This document shows, piece by piece, positions 21,608 to 33,214 of a stretch of 64,000 nt of DNA. The notes below the pieces were generated by a model, which made no database searches, was not told the origin of the DNA, and saw nothing but the letters and a program-made list of their open reading frames with translations. Position 1 is the first letter of the stretch, and the number at the start of each line of letters is the position of its first letter. Origin of the DNA: Aquatica leii (Eukaryota > Arthropoda > Insecta > Coleoptera > Lampyridae); the NCBI GenBank assembly GCA_035610365.1, contig CM069435.1:11831123-11895122 (forward strand). The letters run 5' to 3'. Made by a program: the position numbers and the translations under genes.

Positions 21608-22066
21608 AAGTTGGAGTTATGGATCAGCCAGGCTATCAATGATAGTAATGACATGTTCCCAAATATCATGGTTGCCGATTCAGAAAAAAATGCAGGCTTT
21701 GTAATGAAACACTTGGAGTTATGAGCAGGAAAAATGAACAGTGTGATCTGCATTACCCTTGGACACTTACTGATAAACGAGCAGGAAGAAGTCATAGAGC
21801 TAATAACAGCTCGGACAACTTTGCGAAACGGAGCTAGCTAAAAAATGAACATCCATGGCTTTCAAAGCGTGCTGTTTCTTCAATTTCCTTATCATTCGCC
21901 ACGACCTATTCATGCGAATTGGGATTTTCAACTCCCACTGCGATTAAATCAAAGAAAAAGAGACGGCTTGAAGACGATATACGAGGAGATCAGAGCAGCC
22001 TTATCAAAAATTGCTCCAAATTTTCATCGCCTGTGGTCACTTAAGCAGGCTCACATATCTCGTTAA
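21608..22066 (+). pseudogene. hAT transposase, part 2
   Basis: Continuation of the hAT protein: 'ELWISQAINDSNDMFPNIMV', 'INEQEEVIELIT', and, after frame changes, 'RKRDGLKTIYEEIRAALSKI' and 'APNFHRLWSLKQAHISR' before the stop at 22064-22066. The last block is the hATC dimerisation region and C-terminus. The conserved hATC stretch just before it is garbled by frameshifts. Together with part 1 it covers most of a transposase. Confidence 0.8.
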
Positions 22067-24995
22067 ACATGTTTTTATATTATATTAATTTTTATAATAA
22101 ATATGTATTAAATAAATAAACATTTGGTAGGTGTACCTTGAACATAAAAAATTTGCGGGGCACTGATCTAATCCACCTAAGGTAAATGGTGAAAATAATG
22201 TTAAAAAATTCTTTTAAAACCAATTACATTTTAAAAGATACCGGGTTATGTATGAAAAAATAAATAGCAACAAAAACAGTGTAATAATTATTACAAATTA
22301 AATTGTAATCTCAATAATTGTTTTCTAAATACGTAAAAATTATAATAATCAAAAAGGCGTTGCTTCTTAAAGTGAAACTGAGCCCAAAGCACTTTAATAT
22401 ACGTTAAATCTGCGTTATTGTTAACACGTTATTAACGATAATTTCTTTGCGATAAAAAATCAGTTTTATAGTTTCCGCATTGTGATTAATATTAAAAAAA
22501 TCTATTATTATTATTAGTCATCAATGATTTTAAAGTAAAAAAAGTGTCTGTTGTTAAATAACCTGGCGAGAACCTTTCTTTAATCAATTTATATGTAAAA
22601 AAAGTCATATTATATATGCAAACCTTAGCAATTTAAAGATTTTTCCTTTAAAGTGGCGCAGATAAAAGGAAGTTTTTGAACTCTTTTTGCTCATCGCCTT
22701 TTATTCAGTTCAACTCGGCGAAATGATATTGTATGCAAAAGCAATTTTTATGCGTAAAGTGTGCGAGGTAAAAGGCATTATTACTTAGAAATGTCAATAC
22801 TGAGAAAATCGATTTTATAGTTTATTTAAACCTGCAACCGAACTTTTTTATTAAGTGCGAGAATATATCAAAATTATTTCGTTTACGTACGTTGACATTT
22901 TTTTTTTATAAACGTGAGGATAAAATTGCAATGTTGTAAACATGCTTGCGGAAAAATAACAGGATTTTCAAAGTCTATTTCAGTGATTCGTAGTTGAGTA
23001 TGGAGGGTGAAATATTTGCAGGAATGAACAAATCGATTCGAGTACGGGGTTGTGCAACTCCGGCATGCCATGTGACGTCATACTAAAGGGAGTCATGTTC
23101 TATCCGAGCCGCTGCATGATATACGGTTATTGGATATTTGCTTCGGTGTCGTATTCCACGACACTTTCCTTTCTAGACAGAAACACCAAAGATCTTTCCG
23201 CCTAAACTCGTAAAATGTTTGCAATAAAAACGTGCGATATCTCATGTTGACATGTTTTATTTAAGATCACCTTTATATCATATTGAATAAGTTGAAATGA
23301 TACAAAACATATCCATATTGTTTGATGTTTTTTTAATTTAGTCACACATCATCACATACCACAAAAGCAACTTATACGTTAACATACCAATAAAAATGCA
23401 GAAATCTTTGTCCTACGTTGCCTTACTGATGATGACTTGAATCAAAATTTTATCTTAAAAGACATTGATTGATTTTTTTTCTCGGTTTCTTTAAGTAACG
23501 CATGTGTTGCGTGAGAATAAATTGATAGTTATTACAAAGTTAAGATCAGCAGTCAAATTATTCATTTACAGATGAATGAATCGTGACAAGACTGGTCTGC
23601 TGATAGGAAATTAATATTCCGTTCAATTCATATCCATGTTTGCCATCGGTAACGATATATCGGTCACACAAATCACATAAAGCATTATGGATTATTCGAC
23701 CTCATATTATTTAACAATTCAATTAAATTTGAATAAAAGAGCATTACAATAAACTCAAATTGCATCATCTGAGTACGTGCTATAACTAAGAAAGTTCATT
23801 GACTTTTAGGCTGATAATTCTTTCATAAAATCGATACATTGGCACAGAGACAAAGACTTTGCCTGGATTATTGTGAATGGCTGAACTTTTAGAACTGAAT
23901 TCAATATTCTAGTCCCAAGCGAATACAGTATCTAGGTTGATATTGTACGAATAACATTAAACTGCATGTCAGTAAATACTTTTTTTTATTACTAGTCAAC
24001 CTTTAAAACCGTTCAGTTAAAAGTCTTATTTATTTCGAAGTTTAATTCAGTACACTTTGTCAAAGTTTTTTTACAGTTCGTTGTTACTGCACCAGTACTG
24101 CTATTTGCGTGTTTTTTTTAAAATAAAATGCAATTTATATAAGAGAATACATTCTTTATAAAAATATTAGTTTATTAGTTACGAATAGAAAAACATTAAT
24201 TAAGGTTGCAACTTATTGACAAATAATAGACATTTTCAATTATCAATTAATTCAAACAAAAATATGACTATCAATAATAATGATAATCTGAAATATAGTT
24301 TGTTGAACATGTCTTTTAGTGTAAATAGCGTTTAGCGAAGCTAGCAGCATATGTAAATCTTCAATCGGCTTACCTATTGATATGTAAACCGTATATTATA
24401 AGAAATGAATCAAAAACGTAAAATATGAATGGGACAATAGAAAAAGTTTGTATTGTGTAAATATAAACACGTTCCTTAAATAATAGTAAATATGTCTTAA
24501 TTAAAAGATTATGACGAAACTAATTAAGTTCAAAACTGCAAGTGCCTTCTCGACTCATTACTTACACAACTCACAAAATAAAGCCTGTAGTAAATGATTA
24601 CATCGCCATATACTGCAGAAAACACAATAAATTAACTGCAAGTGCAGATCTTACGTTAGTGTGCAAACAAACAGTTTTTATACAGTCAAGAATATAAAAC
24701 TAATGGTACATCGAATTTGTGAAAACTAGCAAATAATCGTAACGAGATATCTAAACCAATTGAAAATGGAAAACACATAAAAATTAAATATGTACAAAAC
24801 TACTAGTATATTTATGCGCACCAAATAATCTCAATGTTTTCTGTATTTACCTTTAATATATAAAGCATAAGTATGTTGATTAATACTTCATAGCACTTCA
24901 TGGATATAGGAAAAACAAAAGAACACTACTAACAAGTGTTTTGTAAATTTTTTTTTAACGAAACAAGACGAGTGCTCATACATAACATTAATTAA
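22067..24995. other. AT-rich tract without recognised genes
   Basis: No coding similarity found. A 7-bp perfect hairpin, GTGTCGT-ATTCC-ACGACAC, lies at 23146-23164 inside a slightly more GC-rich stretch (23030-23220). It ends at the TTAA target of the next element. Confidence 0.5.
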
Positions 24996-25525
24996 CCTTC
25001 GGATTACCAAGCAATTTTTGAGGCGCCGATTACCAAATGGGGTCAGATTTGACCTAAAGTTTTTTTTCTTATTTTGTAAAGAAAAACCGATTAATTTGTA
25101 ATGATAACCTTTATTAATATTTTAAATTAACATTAGATTTCATATAAACTAATAAAAATATAAAAATAAAATGTAAACATAAATTAGTTAGGGCAACAAC
25201 TATTACATATTATTGTAGTTTTTTTTCTGGCAATGTTGTTTAAATACAAAGAGTTTCCACTTTTCACATGTTTCCGAACATTTTTTGTCATTTGCTATTG
25301 GACATATCTTGCAACGACTTCTTTTAATGTTGTTCTGCGTCTGCCAAACAATATTTTTTTTACGACGCAAAACAAATAACAACTGAAAAATTTGTTTATA
25401 TTATTAAACATTGTTAAAAGAAACTCAGCTAAAAAAATATTGGGACACTTGTAAAAAAAACCTAAGAAAAGACAACAAAAACAACACGCCTGGGATCAAA
25501 AAAGACCCCAATGGTAATCGGAAGG
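24996..25525 (-). mobile_element. Internally deleted piggyBac-like element
   Basis: A 530-bp unit flanked by TTAA (24992-24995 and 25526-25529), the piggyBac target. Inverted ends: CCTTCGGATTACC on the left and GGTAATCGGAAGG on the right (one mismatch). A subterminal GATTACC/GGGGTC motif occurs on both sides. The minus strand keeps a remnant of the transposase C-terminal cysteine domain (next entry). The rest of the transposase is gone, so the unit would depend on an enzyme supplied elsewhere. Confidence 0.75.
25222..25345 (-). pseudogene. piggyBac C-terminal cysteine-rich domain remnant
   Basis: Minus-strand translation gives 'IKRSRCKICPIANDKKCSET' followed by 'CEKWKLFVFKQHC' and soon a stop. 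This matches the R-C-x-x-C-x(n)-K-x(n)-C-x-x-C-x(n)-H pattern of the piggyBac C-terminal zinc-binding domain, which recognises the element ends; one Cys of the second pair reads as Trp. It lies within TTAA-flanked ends of the same orientation, which supports the assignment. Confidence 0.68.
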
Positions 25526-25552
25526 TTAAATAAAATCGTCTGATCAAGGTCG

Positions 25553-25990
25553 GCAACCAAACTTATGTTATAACAGAACGGCTAGTTAAATTTGGCAACA
25601 TTGGCATTGTAGACATTACTTGCAGCAATATTACGAGGTTACTAATTCTTTATAAGCTCCGCATCAAGCGTTTAAAGAACATGTTTTCTTGCTGCAAATA
25701 TATCTAAATTGTACCATAAAGATTTTGCCAAATTTTCTATTTATGTATTTATGTTCTCTGCTCAAGTTATAAATGCATAGCCCTCAATTAAAAAGTTCTG
25801 TTATTTAATTTGATTTATAATTAAAATAAATTAAAAAAAGATCCATTAATAGCTCGAATAAATTTAAACTGCATGCTCAAATATAAAATTGCTGTTTTAA
25901 TTAGCCTAAATTTTTAATATTTCCGGATTAAATTAAAGTCAACATTCCGATTTTTTTTGTAAAAGAAGTATTATTATCATTTCAACATAA
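25553..25990 (+). repeat. Left long inverted repeat of the Tc1-like element
   Basis: 438 bp, imperfectly complementary to 29426-29770. It carries an extra stretch of about 50 bp near 25697-25745 that is absent on the right. Confidence 0.75.
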
Positions 25991-26880
25991 TTAGTGGTTG
26001 AACAATTGTAATCTTAATTCCCATTACAAATTCTCATAACATTTATTTGTAGTTTGCATTTTTTCATAAAAAATGGATTTTTATAAGTATAGGTAAAATC
26101 CGATGTTCAATTGTTTTTTTGATTACACTGTCGCAATACACGAAAAAAATGCTTTAACTTTGCTGATTTAACCCAATTTATGGATGATATCGAACCTACT
26201 AGTTTAAGTATTAGACAGAATGTATACGTAACTCAAATTTCCTTATCTGTGCCTGTAAATTTTGTTTATATTATATATTCTTTAGTTAGATGTAACTGAA
26301 CTGGAAATCAAAACTAATATGAGTTTCGTTACCTATAAATTAAAGCAGAATTCTTGCAGGTTTTTGCTAAAGCTAAGTAATGGAAATATATCACCAAACA
26401 TTGGAAAAATCAGTCTCGTTTTTTTACAAAATGATCAACAACGTTTATTTGTAAATTAATAATATAAACACTAAGTCTCAACCTTGGTTTAAAGAGAAAA
26501 TCTTTTTTTTTTTAACCTAGACAAATGTGTAGTATTTAACACGTTCAGCCCCGCGGCTAAACTTTCGTCACAGCCTATGTACCGCAAGGCAAAGTTTATT
26601 TTAAACCTTTCAAATTAATTTTGATTAAGTATAATAAGTATAATGTTAAATGTGTGCTCTGTTTACATTGTCTGTTATTTTTTTAATTTGAATATAAGAA
26701 AAATAACAAAGTTTAAAAAATTGAACTTTTGTTAAATATAATAGGAGTAAGGTTTTACATATTACAAAAAGTGTGTGCAAACATTGTTATCTGTTTTCTT
26801 GAACACTAAACCATTCTATGATTATTTTTCTCTTGAACCGAGAACGGGTTTATAGACCCTACACAAGTAACATGACTCTT

Positions 26881-27040
26881 GTAATAGCGAAGGCTTCCAC
26901 GGCCGGAATCTATACTAACATTAGAATGTCTTCCGGGTTTGGGCCGTGTCATAGTTGCAACCGAAGCTGGAAGTGGGCGAAACGTTGGCAGCTTCGGTTG
27001 CAACTATGACACGGTCCAAACCCGGAAGACATTCTAATGT
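26881..27040. mobile_element. 160-bp hairpin element with 13-bp target duplication
   Basis: TAACATGACTCTT occurs at 26868-26880 and 27041-27053 and brackets a unit made mostly of a 53-bp inverted repeat (26917-26969 and 26989-27041, one mismatch) with a 19-nt loop. The loop contains CGAAACGTTG, a decamer also present in the Penelope 3' motif at 45863-45872. About 36 bp precede the hairpin. It has no coding capacity. A 13-bp duplication suggests insertion by a retrotransposon-type mechanism rather than by a TA- or TTAA-specific transposase. Confidence 0.75.
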
Positions 27041-27940
27041 TAACATGACTCTTTTACATTTTTGCGTTTTGAAAATTTTTTTTATTACTTTTCCTTAAAT
27101 TTTTATTTATATTTATATACCATGTAAAGTGATGTGATGTTCCATACTATTAGAAATAAATTTATGTGTCGCAATAGTTACCCTATCAAATTTCGACGTA
27201 ATGCAAAAATTTTAAGTAGACAGGGCGGTTCCAGGCGCAGGCGGGGCCCCCGCTTTAAAGAAATATCGTGTAAAAACAAAATGAAAAAATGCAAATATCC
27301 CCAAATAAAGAAATAATGTTTCATCTTGCTTTAAATAATAAATAATAATAAAACAAGTACAATAACATCAAAAAACATAATAATACAAAAAAGTAAAATT
27401 TTTTAACGAAATAATTACAAAACATTAATAATTTATAGTTTTTAAACTCTTTTTAAATTTATATTATTAGAAACTTTTTTCCTTTACTTTTACTTATTAT
27501 TTTGCCTTTTTTGACAATGTTAATGAATCCATATAGATTGCAAAACATACAAACGTAATAAATTTTTGTAATCATTTGGATTTGGTTCATTACATCTCAA
27601 TTAATTTGGAAAACCTAAGATTGTTGATTATAATTACCTACTAAACAAAAATTTACAAATGTTTTTCTACATTTATTACTAGTACTTAGCGTATTAAAAC
27701 CAAAATCAAAGATTGCATTAAAATTTCAGAAGAAAATACAGAAACTCTCATCAAAATTACGCTTAAAGCAGTATTTCCAGAGACCCAAAACCCCGATCTT
27801 CTGGAGGGTTTTCCATACCCCCAGTAATACTCCCTTCTGCCCAAAGCTCCGCCATTACGAAGTAGGGTATATAAAGGTGTTACTTAAAAATCATTTTGTA
27901 ATGTATAGTATTTAGTGTTGTTTTGTGTGTCAATTGCAAA

Positions 27941-29363
27941 ATGCCATGTCTTCCTAGACAAGCAGAGTTGTCACTAGAAACTAGAAAGAAGATTATTGCT
28001 TTACGAGAATGTGAATTTTCTTTCCGAGTAATTGCTGCACGTATGGGTTGGGTTTATCGGTAAGATAATTTTTTATTTTGCCTTTGATAATATTCTTTAA
28101 TATTAGCAGTCTTTTCAATTTTAAACATGGGTATATATATACTTATTTTATAGGTATTATATGATGTATAATTCAGATTGCACAATTATTCACCTACATC
28201 ACAGGAAATTGTTTATAATGAGTTTATAAAAGTTTTAGTCACATAGCAATTAGGTATCAAGTTTTTCACGTCCCTCAAGTTAGCAATACAAAGTTAGCAA
28301 AATCAAATAAAACATAATTCGGAATTTGTTATTAATTTCTTGCGAAAGAAAAAACTTGTAGCTTTCTTAGTTTTTTAATTATGCATTAAACTTGAGGCAA
28401 GTTAGTAGTACACCATTATAAACAGTGTTTTAATGAATCTCGGTTTAAAATGTGTAGAATTTGTTGCTAAATTTTTGTTAATTAATTGTAAAAGAAAAAA
28501 GCTGATAACTTTATTATTATTCTACACACATCTCTCTTATATAGAGTTGAAAAAAACTACATTATCCAAGATACTCGTTTGACTCCATAACTTATGCCAC
28601 CGTTCGCAAAAGACTACAGCTAGCTGCAATACAGTTTGCAAACAATAAGGAATACTTTGAAAGCTGAAAGCTGCTATCGACCTATAAAAAAACCTGTGAT
28701 AACTGAAGAAAATGCCTACCGGAGATTGCAGTTTGCAGAAAAACACATAAATTTTGATTGGAAAGGTGTTGTTTTTTTCAGATAAAAAACCCTTCTGCAC
28801 TTCCTAAGATAGTAAAAAAGTTCTTTGGAGCCCACGTAATTCTAGATATGAATCAAAACATGTGCAACCCAAAAAAAAAGTTGAAGAATTAGTGCTGCGT
28901 ACTGGGGATGGATAAGTGATGTTGGCCCAGAGGAATTAACACATATGATGATGATGAACGTTTCACTGCTCCAACTTACCTGACGATTTTGGTTATGTTG
29001 CCCTCCGTAGGAGCAGTGTATCCCAAAAAACCAATTCGGTTTGTTCAGAACAATTCTTTTATACATAAGGCAGAGGTGGTTCAAGAATGGTTCTTGCAAC
29101 ATCCAGAAGTGGAAAGAATCCGTTGGCTACCTAAGTCACTGGATTTGAACCCTATAGAGAATTTGTGTGCAGCGGCCGTGCGTGGGTGGAACGACGAACT
29201 GAACAATAACATAGAAATACGAAATATAAACAACTTGCATCGCCATATTAATACCGTGTGGGAAAGATTTCAAGGAGCTAATGTATGTGCCAATTTAATC
29301 AATTCGATGCCAAACCGTCTACGTGAAACTATAACGAATAATGGATGTTATACCCATTACTAG
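27941..29363 (+). pseudogene. Tc1-like transposase
   Basis: Starts with the ATG at 27941: 'MPCLPRQAELSLETRKKIIA' and 'FSFRVIAARMGWVYR', the first helix-turn-helix. This is followed by CG|GTAAG, which could be a splice donor; about 450 bp later coding sense resumes. Later blocks: 'TIRNTLKAESCYRPIKKP', 'AYRRLQFAEKHINFDWK', 'FSDKKPF' (first catalytic Asp; the usual next Glu is Lys), 'ISAAYWGWISDVGPEEL', then the open stretch 28989-29363 with 'FVQNNSFIHKAEVVQEWF' and 'WLPKSLDLNPIENL' (catalytic Glu). The second catalytic Asp, normally Q-D-N-S, is Asn here. Stops and shifts between blocks confirm inactivity. It cuts and pastes DNA at TA in its active relatives. Confidence 0.82.
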
Positions 29364-29425
29364 CATGTAAAATACAAATATTTATATAAAATAATAAATA
29401 CTGTTTTAATAATGTTTTTTATTAT

Positions 29426-29821
29426 TGTGTTTTAATGGTGATAATACTTCCTTTGCAAAAAAATTGGAATGTTGAGTTTAATTTAATCTGGATATATAAA
29501 AACTTTTAGGCTAATTGGTACAGTAGTTTCATATTTGAGCATACAGTTTATTATTATTCGAGCTATAGATGGAACTTATTTAATCATAAATAACAATTAC
29601 AATTTTTTAATTACTTAAGCAAAGAACACAAATAAATAGAAACATGTTCTTTGAACGCTTGAGGCAGTGCTTATGAAGAATGGTTAGTAACCTCGTAATA
29701 TCAAGTAATGTCTACAATGTCAATGTTGTCAAATTTAACGAGGCGTTTTGTTACAACGTAAGTTTGGTTGCCTACCTGCAGGTTGCGCTTAAAAGTGTCT
29801 AATTACTTTTTTGAGGCAGTG
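29426..29821 (-). repeat. Right long inverted repeat of the Tc1-like element
   Basis: 29426-29770 mirrors 25553-25990. The outer 50 bp (29771-29821) carry the typical Tc1 end CACTGCCTCAAAAAAGT (read inward) and adjoin TA at 29822-29823. Confidence 0.75.
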
Positions 29822-30239
29822 TACCTCTCAAGATACATAAGTTTCAATATTTTATTCTATTAAGTTGGATAAATTTAACTCTCACATCTTGGCAAAGTAT
29901 ATTGTAGGATACATATTTCTAACGTAAGTCTTTTGCGTGCGCATTATACTCAAATTCGATTTCTTTATTTATTTATATTTTATAACGTTTCTTCTTCAGC
30001 GTCTTGTGAAAATTAGTGGCAAGCGCACATGATACACACCATTACAAAATACACTACTGTAAATAGCTATAAACAACGGTAGCTATTTACAGTTAACTTT
30101 AGACACATAGTAAAATTACACTGGCTCAAACATCAAACACTTTTGAATTTGAAAATACATTACATATTTTGGTTAGGTATTCACAAGATTTTCTCTATTT
30201 TATGTAATTTATCAATAAAGAAAATCTTAATTATAACTC

Positions 30240-31205
30240 GCTAAAAAGATAAGGCAAAGAGATTATCAGGTTTTGTGTAAAAATCGTTGTAAACAATGTA
30301 TAATTGGAAGAATTGATAAAATGTTTGCACTAGTTCCTCCAATTGGAGCAGAAAGTGACCAAGACACTGACATTGAAGACCAAAACGAACAAAGACCAAT
30401 TCCTGATATGAATGAGGCCAACTTAGTAGATGAACGTGGACGCTTTAGACAACGATGGGAATTCAGAAGATGAAGTCATTTTGTCAGAATTGTTACACGT
30501 ACCTGTGCAAAATATAGAAACGACCCTTGTAAAATCCAGAAAGCGCATGTTAAATACAACTCCTGCTAATATGACTCCGGTCCCTAAAAAAACAACCTGA
30601 TAACAAAATTACAAATATTTCGTGGAAAAATGACGGTTTTCATTATGAAGTAGAAATAGAAGAAGCCCGACCACCTGAAAACATTATTAGAGTACTTTGA
30701 AACATTTCTGAGTGATAACATACTTGAACTAATAGTACATCAGAATAATCTGTATTCCACACAATAGTATGTTGATACAAATATTTACGAAATGCAAAAT
30801 TTTTTGAGAATATAACTAATGATAGGTATTGTGGATATGCCAGCTCAAACGGATTATTGAGCGCAGCAAGCACGTTACGCTCCTATTGCTAACACAATGT
30901 CACTAAAAAGGTATCAAGCTCTTTGTCGTAATCTTCATTTTGTCAATAATGAAGACTTGAATACTGACCGATACTTCAAAATGCGACCCATATTGGAACA
31001 AATCAGACCCAACTTTCTCAATATTGAACCGAAATTGAGAAATACTGTTGACGAAATGTTGGGTTCATATAAAGAAGTAAACGCCGGTTCAAGAAGACAG
31101 TATATCCATAGTAAACCCATAAAGTGAGAGTTTAAATTGTTTGTAAGATGCGGCGTGTCTGGAATGGTATATGATTTTATGCCACATATCTGATATACCG
31201 TGAAT
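30240..31205 (+). pseudogene. piggyBac-like transposase remnant A
   Basis: Blocks in order across frame changes: an acidic N-terminus ('ESDQDTDIEDQNEQRPIPDM'), 'ISWKNDGFHYEVEIEEARPP', 'FLSDNILELIVHQNN', 'NIYEMQNFLRI', 'AQQARYAPIANTMSLKRYQA' with 'LHFVNNED' and 'RYFKMRPILEQIRPNFL', 'TVDEMLGSYKEVNAGSRRQY' (contains the first catalytic Asp of V-D-E-M) and 'FKLFVRCGVSGMVYDFMPHI'. This is the order of the piggyBac DDE domain. The protein stops there and no second or third catalytic Asp is visible. Upstream TTAA and terminal repeats were not identified. The right end abuts a MULE fragment. Confidence 0.8.
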
Positions 31206-31297
31206 TGAGAAATGACCGTAAGCATTTCCTCCAAACATATGGAATCATCGTCAAAATGCAACAGATGGTTTAGTCAGGACTACCAACAGCGTAGAAG
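31206..31297 (+). pseudogene. MULE transposase C-terminal fragment, left half
   Basis: The frame ending at the insertion point reads 'FPPNIWNHRQNATDGLVRTT' then 'NSVE'. This is the W-N-x(n)-R-T-N-N-x-V-E-G-x-H block near the C-terminus of MULE transposases. The block continues after the inserted MULE at 33325 with G-F-H-Y-S-L. GCGTAGAAG at 31289-31297 is the left copy of the duplicated target. Confidence 0.72.
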
Positions 31298-31395
31298 AGT
31301 CTAGTACGTTTCGTCGCGGTTGATTCGCCGCGACCGTTTCGCCGCCAGAACTGCTCGCCGTGAAAACAATTCGCCGCGATTGCGGTTCGCCGCAC
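31298..31395 (+). repeat. Left TIR of the MULE
   Basis: GC-rich with repeated TTCGCCGC words. Compared with the right TIR it has about 14 extra bases (GGTTGATTCGCCGC-type sequence) near 31318-31332. Confidence 0.8.
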
Positions 31396-31699
31396 AGTTT
31401 GCAGGGGGATGTTTTCACGCAAATATTTTTGTCTGTAAACATTTTGTTAAACATTTCGGAATTTCTAATTGCACTTGTATTAAATAATTGAAGAGGCTCA
31501 AGTTAATGGGCAAATTAGTAAATTTAATGGCATTTTGAGTATAATTATGAAAGCTATGTATAGATAATTAAATTACAATTTAATTAGAATTATTTTAACA
31601 AATACGACACAAAAATTTTAATACCGCTGATTATCATTAATGAGTCCTTAATATCACATTAATATAAGTACTTTCTCTCAACTATAAAAGGAAATCCTG

Positions 31700-33132
31700 T
31701 TGGAAAACTATTTTAGTGCTAGATTGTTACACATTGTACCTATACTGGAGCAAATAATCGAATCCAAAAGTGGAAAGCGAAAGTTTGTGAATGAGGGCTA
31801 CGAGTACGTTTTTGTATCAGCCGATGATGCAGTAAAATTTTGGCGATGTAAAAGAAGAGGGCGTTGTAAAACTAGAATCCACACAAGCAATGGTGATCAA
31901 GTGATCAAGAAAATTCACATAGATCCAACGCCGCGAAAGTTATGGTTGATGTCCAAGTGACAAGAATGAAGGAAAGAGCAGAAAATACAATGGAATTAAC
32001 ATCGCAGATTATTAATAACTGTTTGGAAAATGCTAATCAGGCTTACCAAGGTGCCTTATCGAGTACATCTGCTTTGCGGATGATGGTTCGACGAAAGCGT
32101 AACGCCATAAGAAATATTCCACCGAATCCTCTCATCGTTGAAGCACTTGTAATTCCACCAGAATATTGGGAGTATAATGTTGAAGAAGGCGAACGAGAGA
32201 ATTTCTTGCTGTTTGATAGCGGACCACAACACGACCGGATCCTTATATTCGGACGCCAAAGTAACACCAACACTTTGGCAGACTGCACTAGTGTATTTGT
32301 TGATAGGACTTTTAAAATATGTCCAAACTTATTCACCCAAGTTTATACTGTTTCTGGATTGAAATATGGCGGTGTTCATCCCATTTGCTACGCTCTTCTC
32401 CCGGACAAAAGGAAAATTACGTACGATGCACTGTTTGAGCAACTTCGCGTTTTAATGCTGAATTTTCGTCCGCAGAACATATATTGTGATTTTGAAATCG
32501 CAGCGTTTAAAAGCATTGCCGAAAAATTTCCCGATTCTAAAATACGTGCTCCTTCCATCTCGCACAAAATTTAAAAAAACATGTGGCGGCATTAGGTTTA
32601 CAACGTTTATATAACAACGACGCTGCTTTCGCATTGCAGGCACGGATGATAACGGCTATGACATTTAATCCCATAGAAGACATGGAGGAAGCGCAGATGA
32701 TTTGTGAAACTTTCTACCTGAAGAACTTCAACCTGTTTTAGACTATTTTGAAGACAACTACGTTGGAAGACGAAATCGAAGAGGAGGTGGACGCCCGCCC
32801 ATATTTCCATTGAGAATATATAATGTATACGACCGAACGTTACAAGGGGATGACCGCACAAATAATTATGCGGAGACAGGCCCTAGACGATTACATAACG
32901 AACTGAGGTTGACTACTCCTGTAATTTGGAATTTTATTGAATGCCTTAAAAAGGGTGCAACGTGAGAGGGATTTACATTATGAACAACTTTTGGCCGGGC
33001 GAGATCCATCGCTAAAATTAAAAAAAATACAGAGACGCAGACGAACGAATTATTCGTATCGTTCGTGAATATCAGGAAAGAGACACTATCGAATATCCTC
33101 GTGAAATAGCTCATAATTTTGAAATGAATTAA
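31700..33132 (+). pseudogene. MULE transposase with FLYWCH zinc finger
   Basis: Frame 31700-31960 holds a FLYWCH-type DNA-binding finger ('IESKSGKRKFVNEGYEYVFV', 'FWRCKRRGRCKTRIHT', then His). A one-base shift near 31938 leads into 31942-32574: 'AYQGALSSTSALRMMVRRKR', 'VIPPEYWEY', 'RILIFGRQSN', then the MULE catalytic domain with 'DCTSVFVDRTFKICPNLFTQ' (first Asp; the usual D-G is D-R), 'HPICYALLPDKRKITYDALF' and 'IYCDFEIAAFKSI' (second Asp). Another shift near 32570 gives 'CSFHLAQNLKKHV' with the conserved C-x-x-H. Degraded C-terminal sequence ends with 'RIIRIVREYQERDTIEYP' before the stop at 33130. It moves the element by cutting at its TIRs; at least three frame breaks make this copy inactive. 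Confidence 0.82.
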
Positions 33133-33214
33133 ATGTAATGTAATTATATAAGTTTATATTACTTTATTATTTTAGAATAAAAACAAACAATTTATTTGCA
33201 TTTATATTAAAACT

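Larger units (their letters stand above)
25549..29821 (+). mobile_element. Tc1-like transposon with long terminal inverted repeats
   Basis: Left 25553-25990 and right 29426-29770 are inverted copies of each other. The first 140 bp align closely (for example GCAACCAAACTTA and GTAGACATTACTTG in both), and the match resumes from 'GCTCGAATAA' to 'AAGTATTAT'. The right side continues outward to CACTGCCTCAAAAAAGT (reverse complement of 29804-29820) next to TA, a typical Tc1 terminus. The corresponding outer left end is missing or unrecognisable; the deleted piggyBac element ends only about 20 bp away. Inside lie a transposase pseudogene and a small hairpin element. Confidence 0.72.

Noticed and set aside
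23030..23220. Possible host promoter or first exon (slightly GC-richer, 7-bp hairpin)
   Set aside because: No coding sequence, splice pattern or conserved core promoter could be supported.
26534..26555. TTAACACGTTCAGCC as a possible piggyBac end
   Set aside because: No inverse partner or second TTAA boundary was found nearby.
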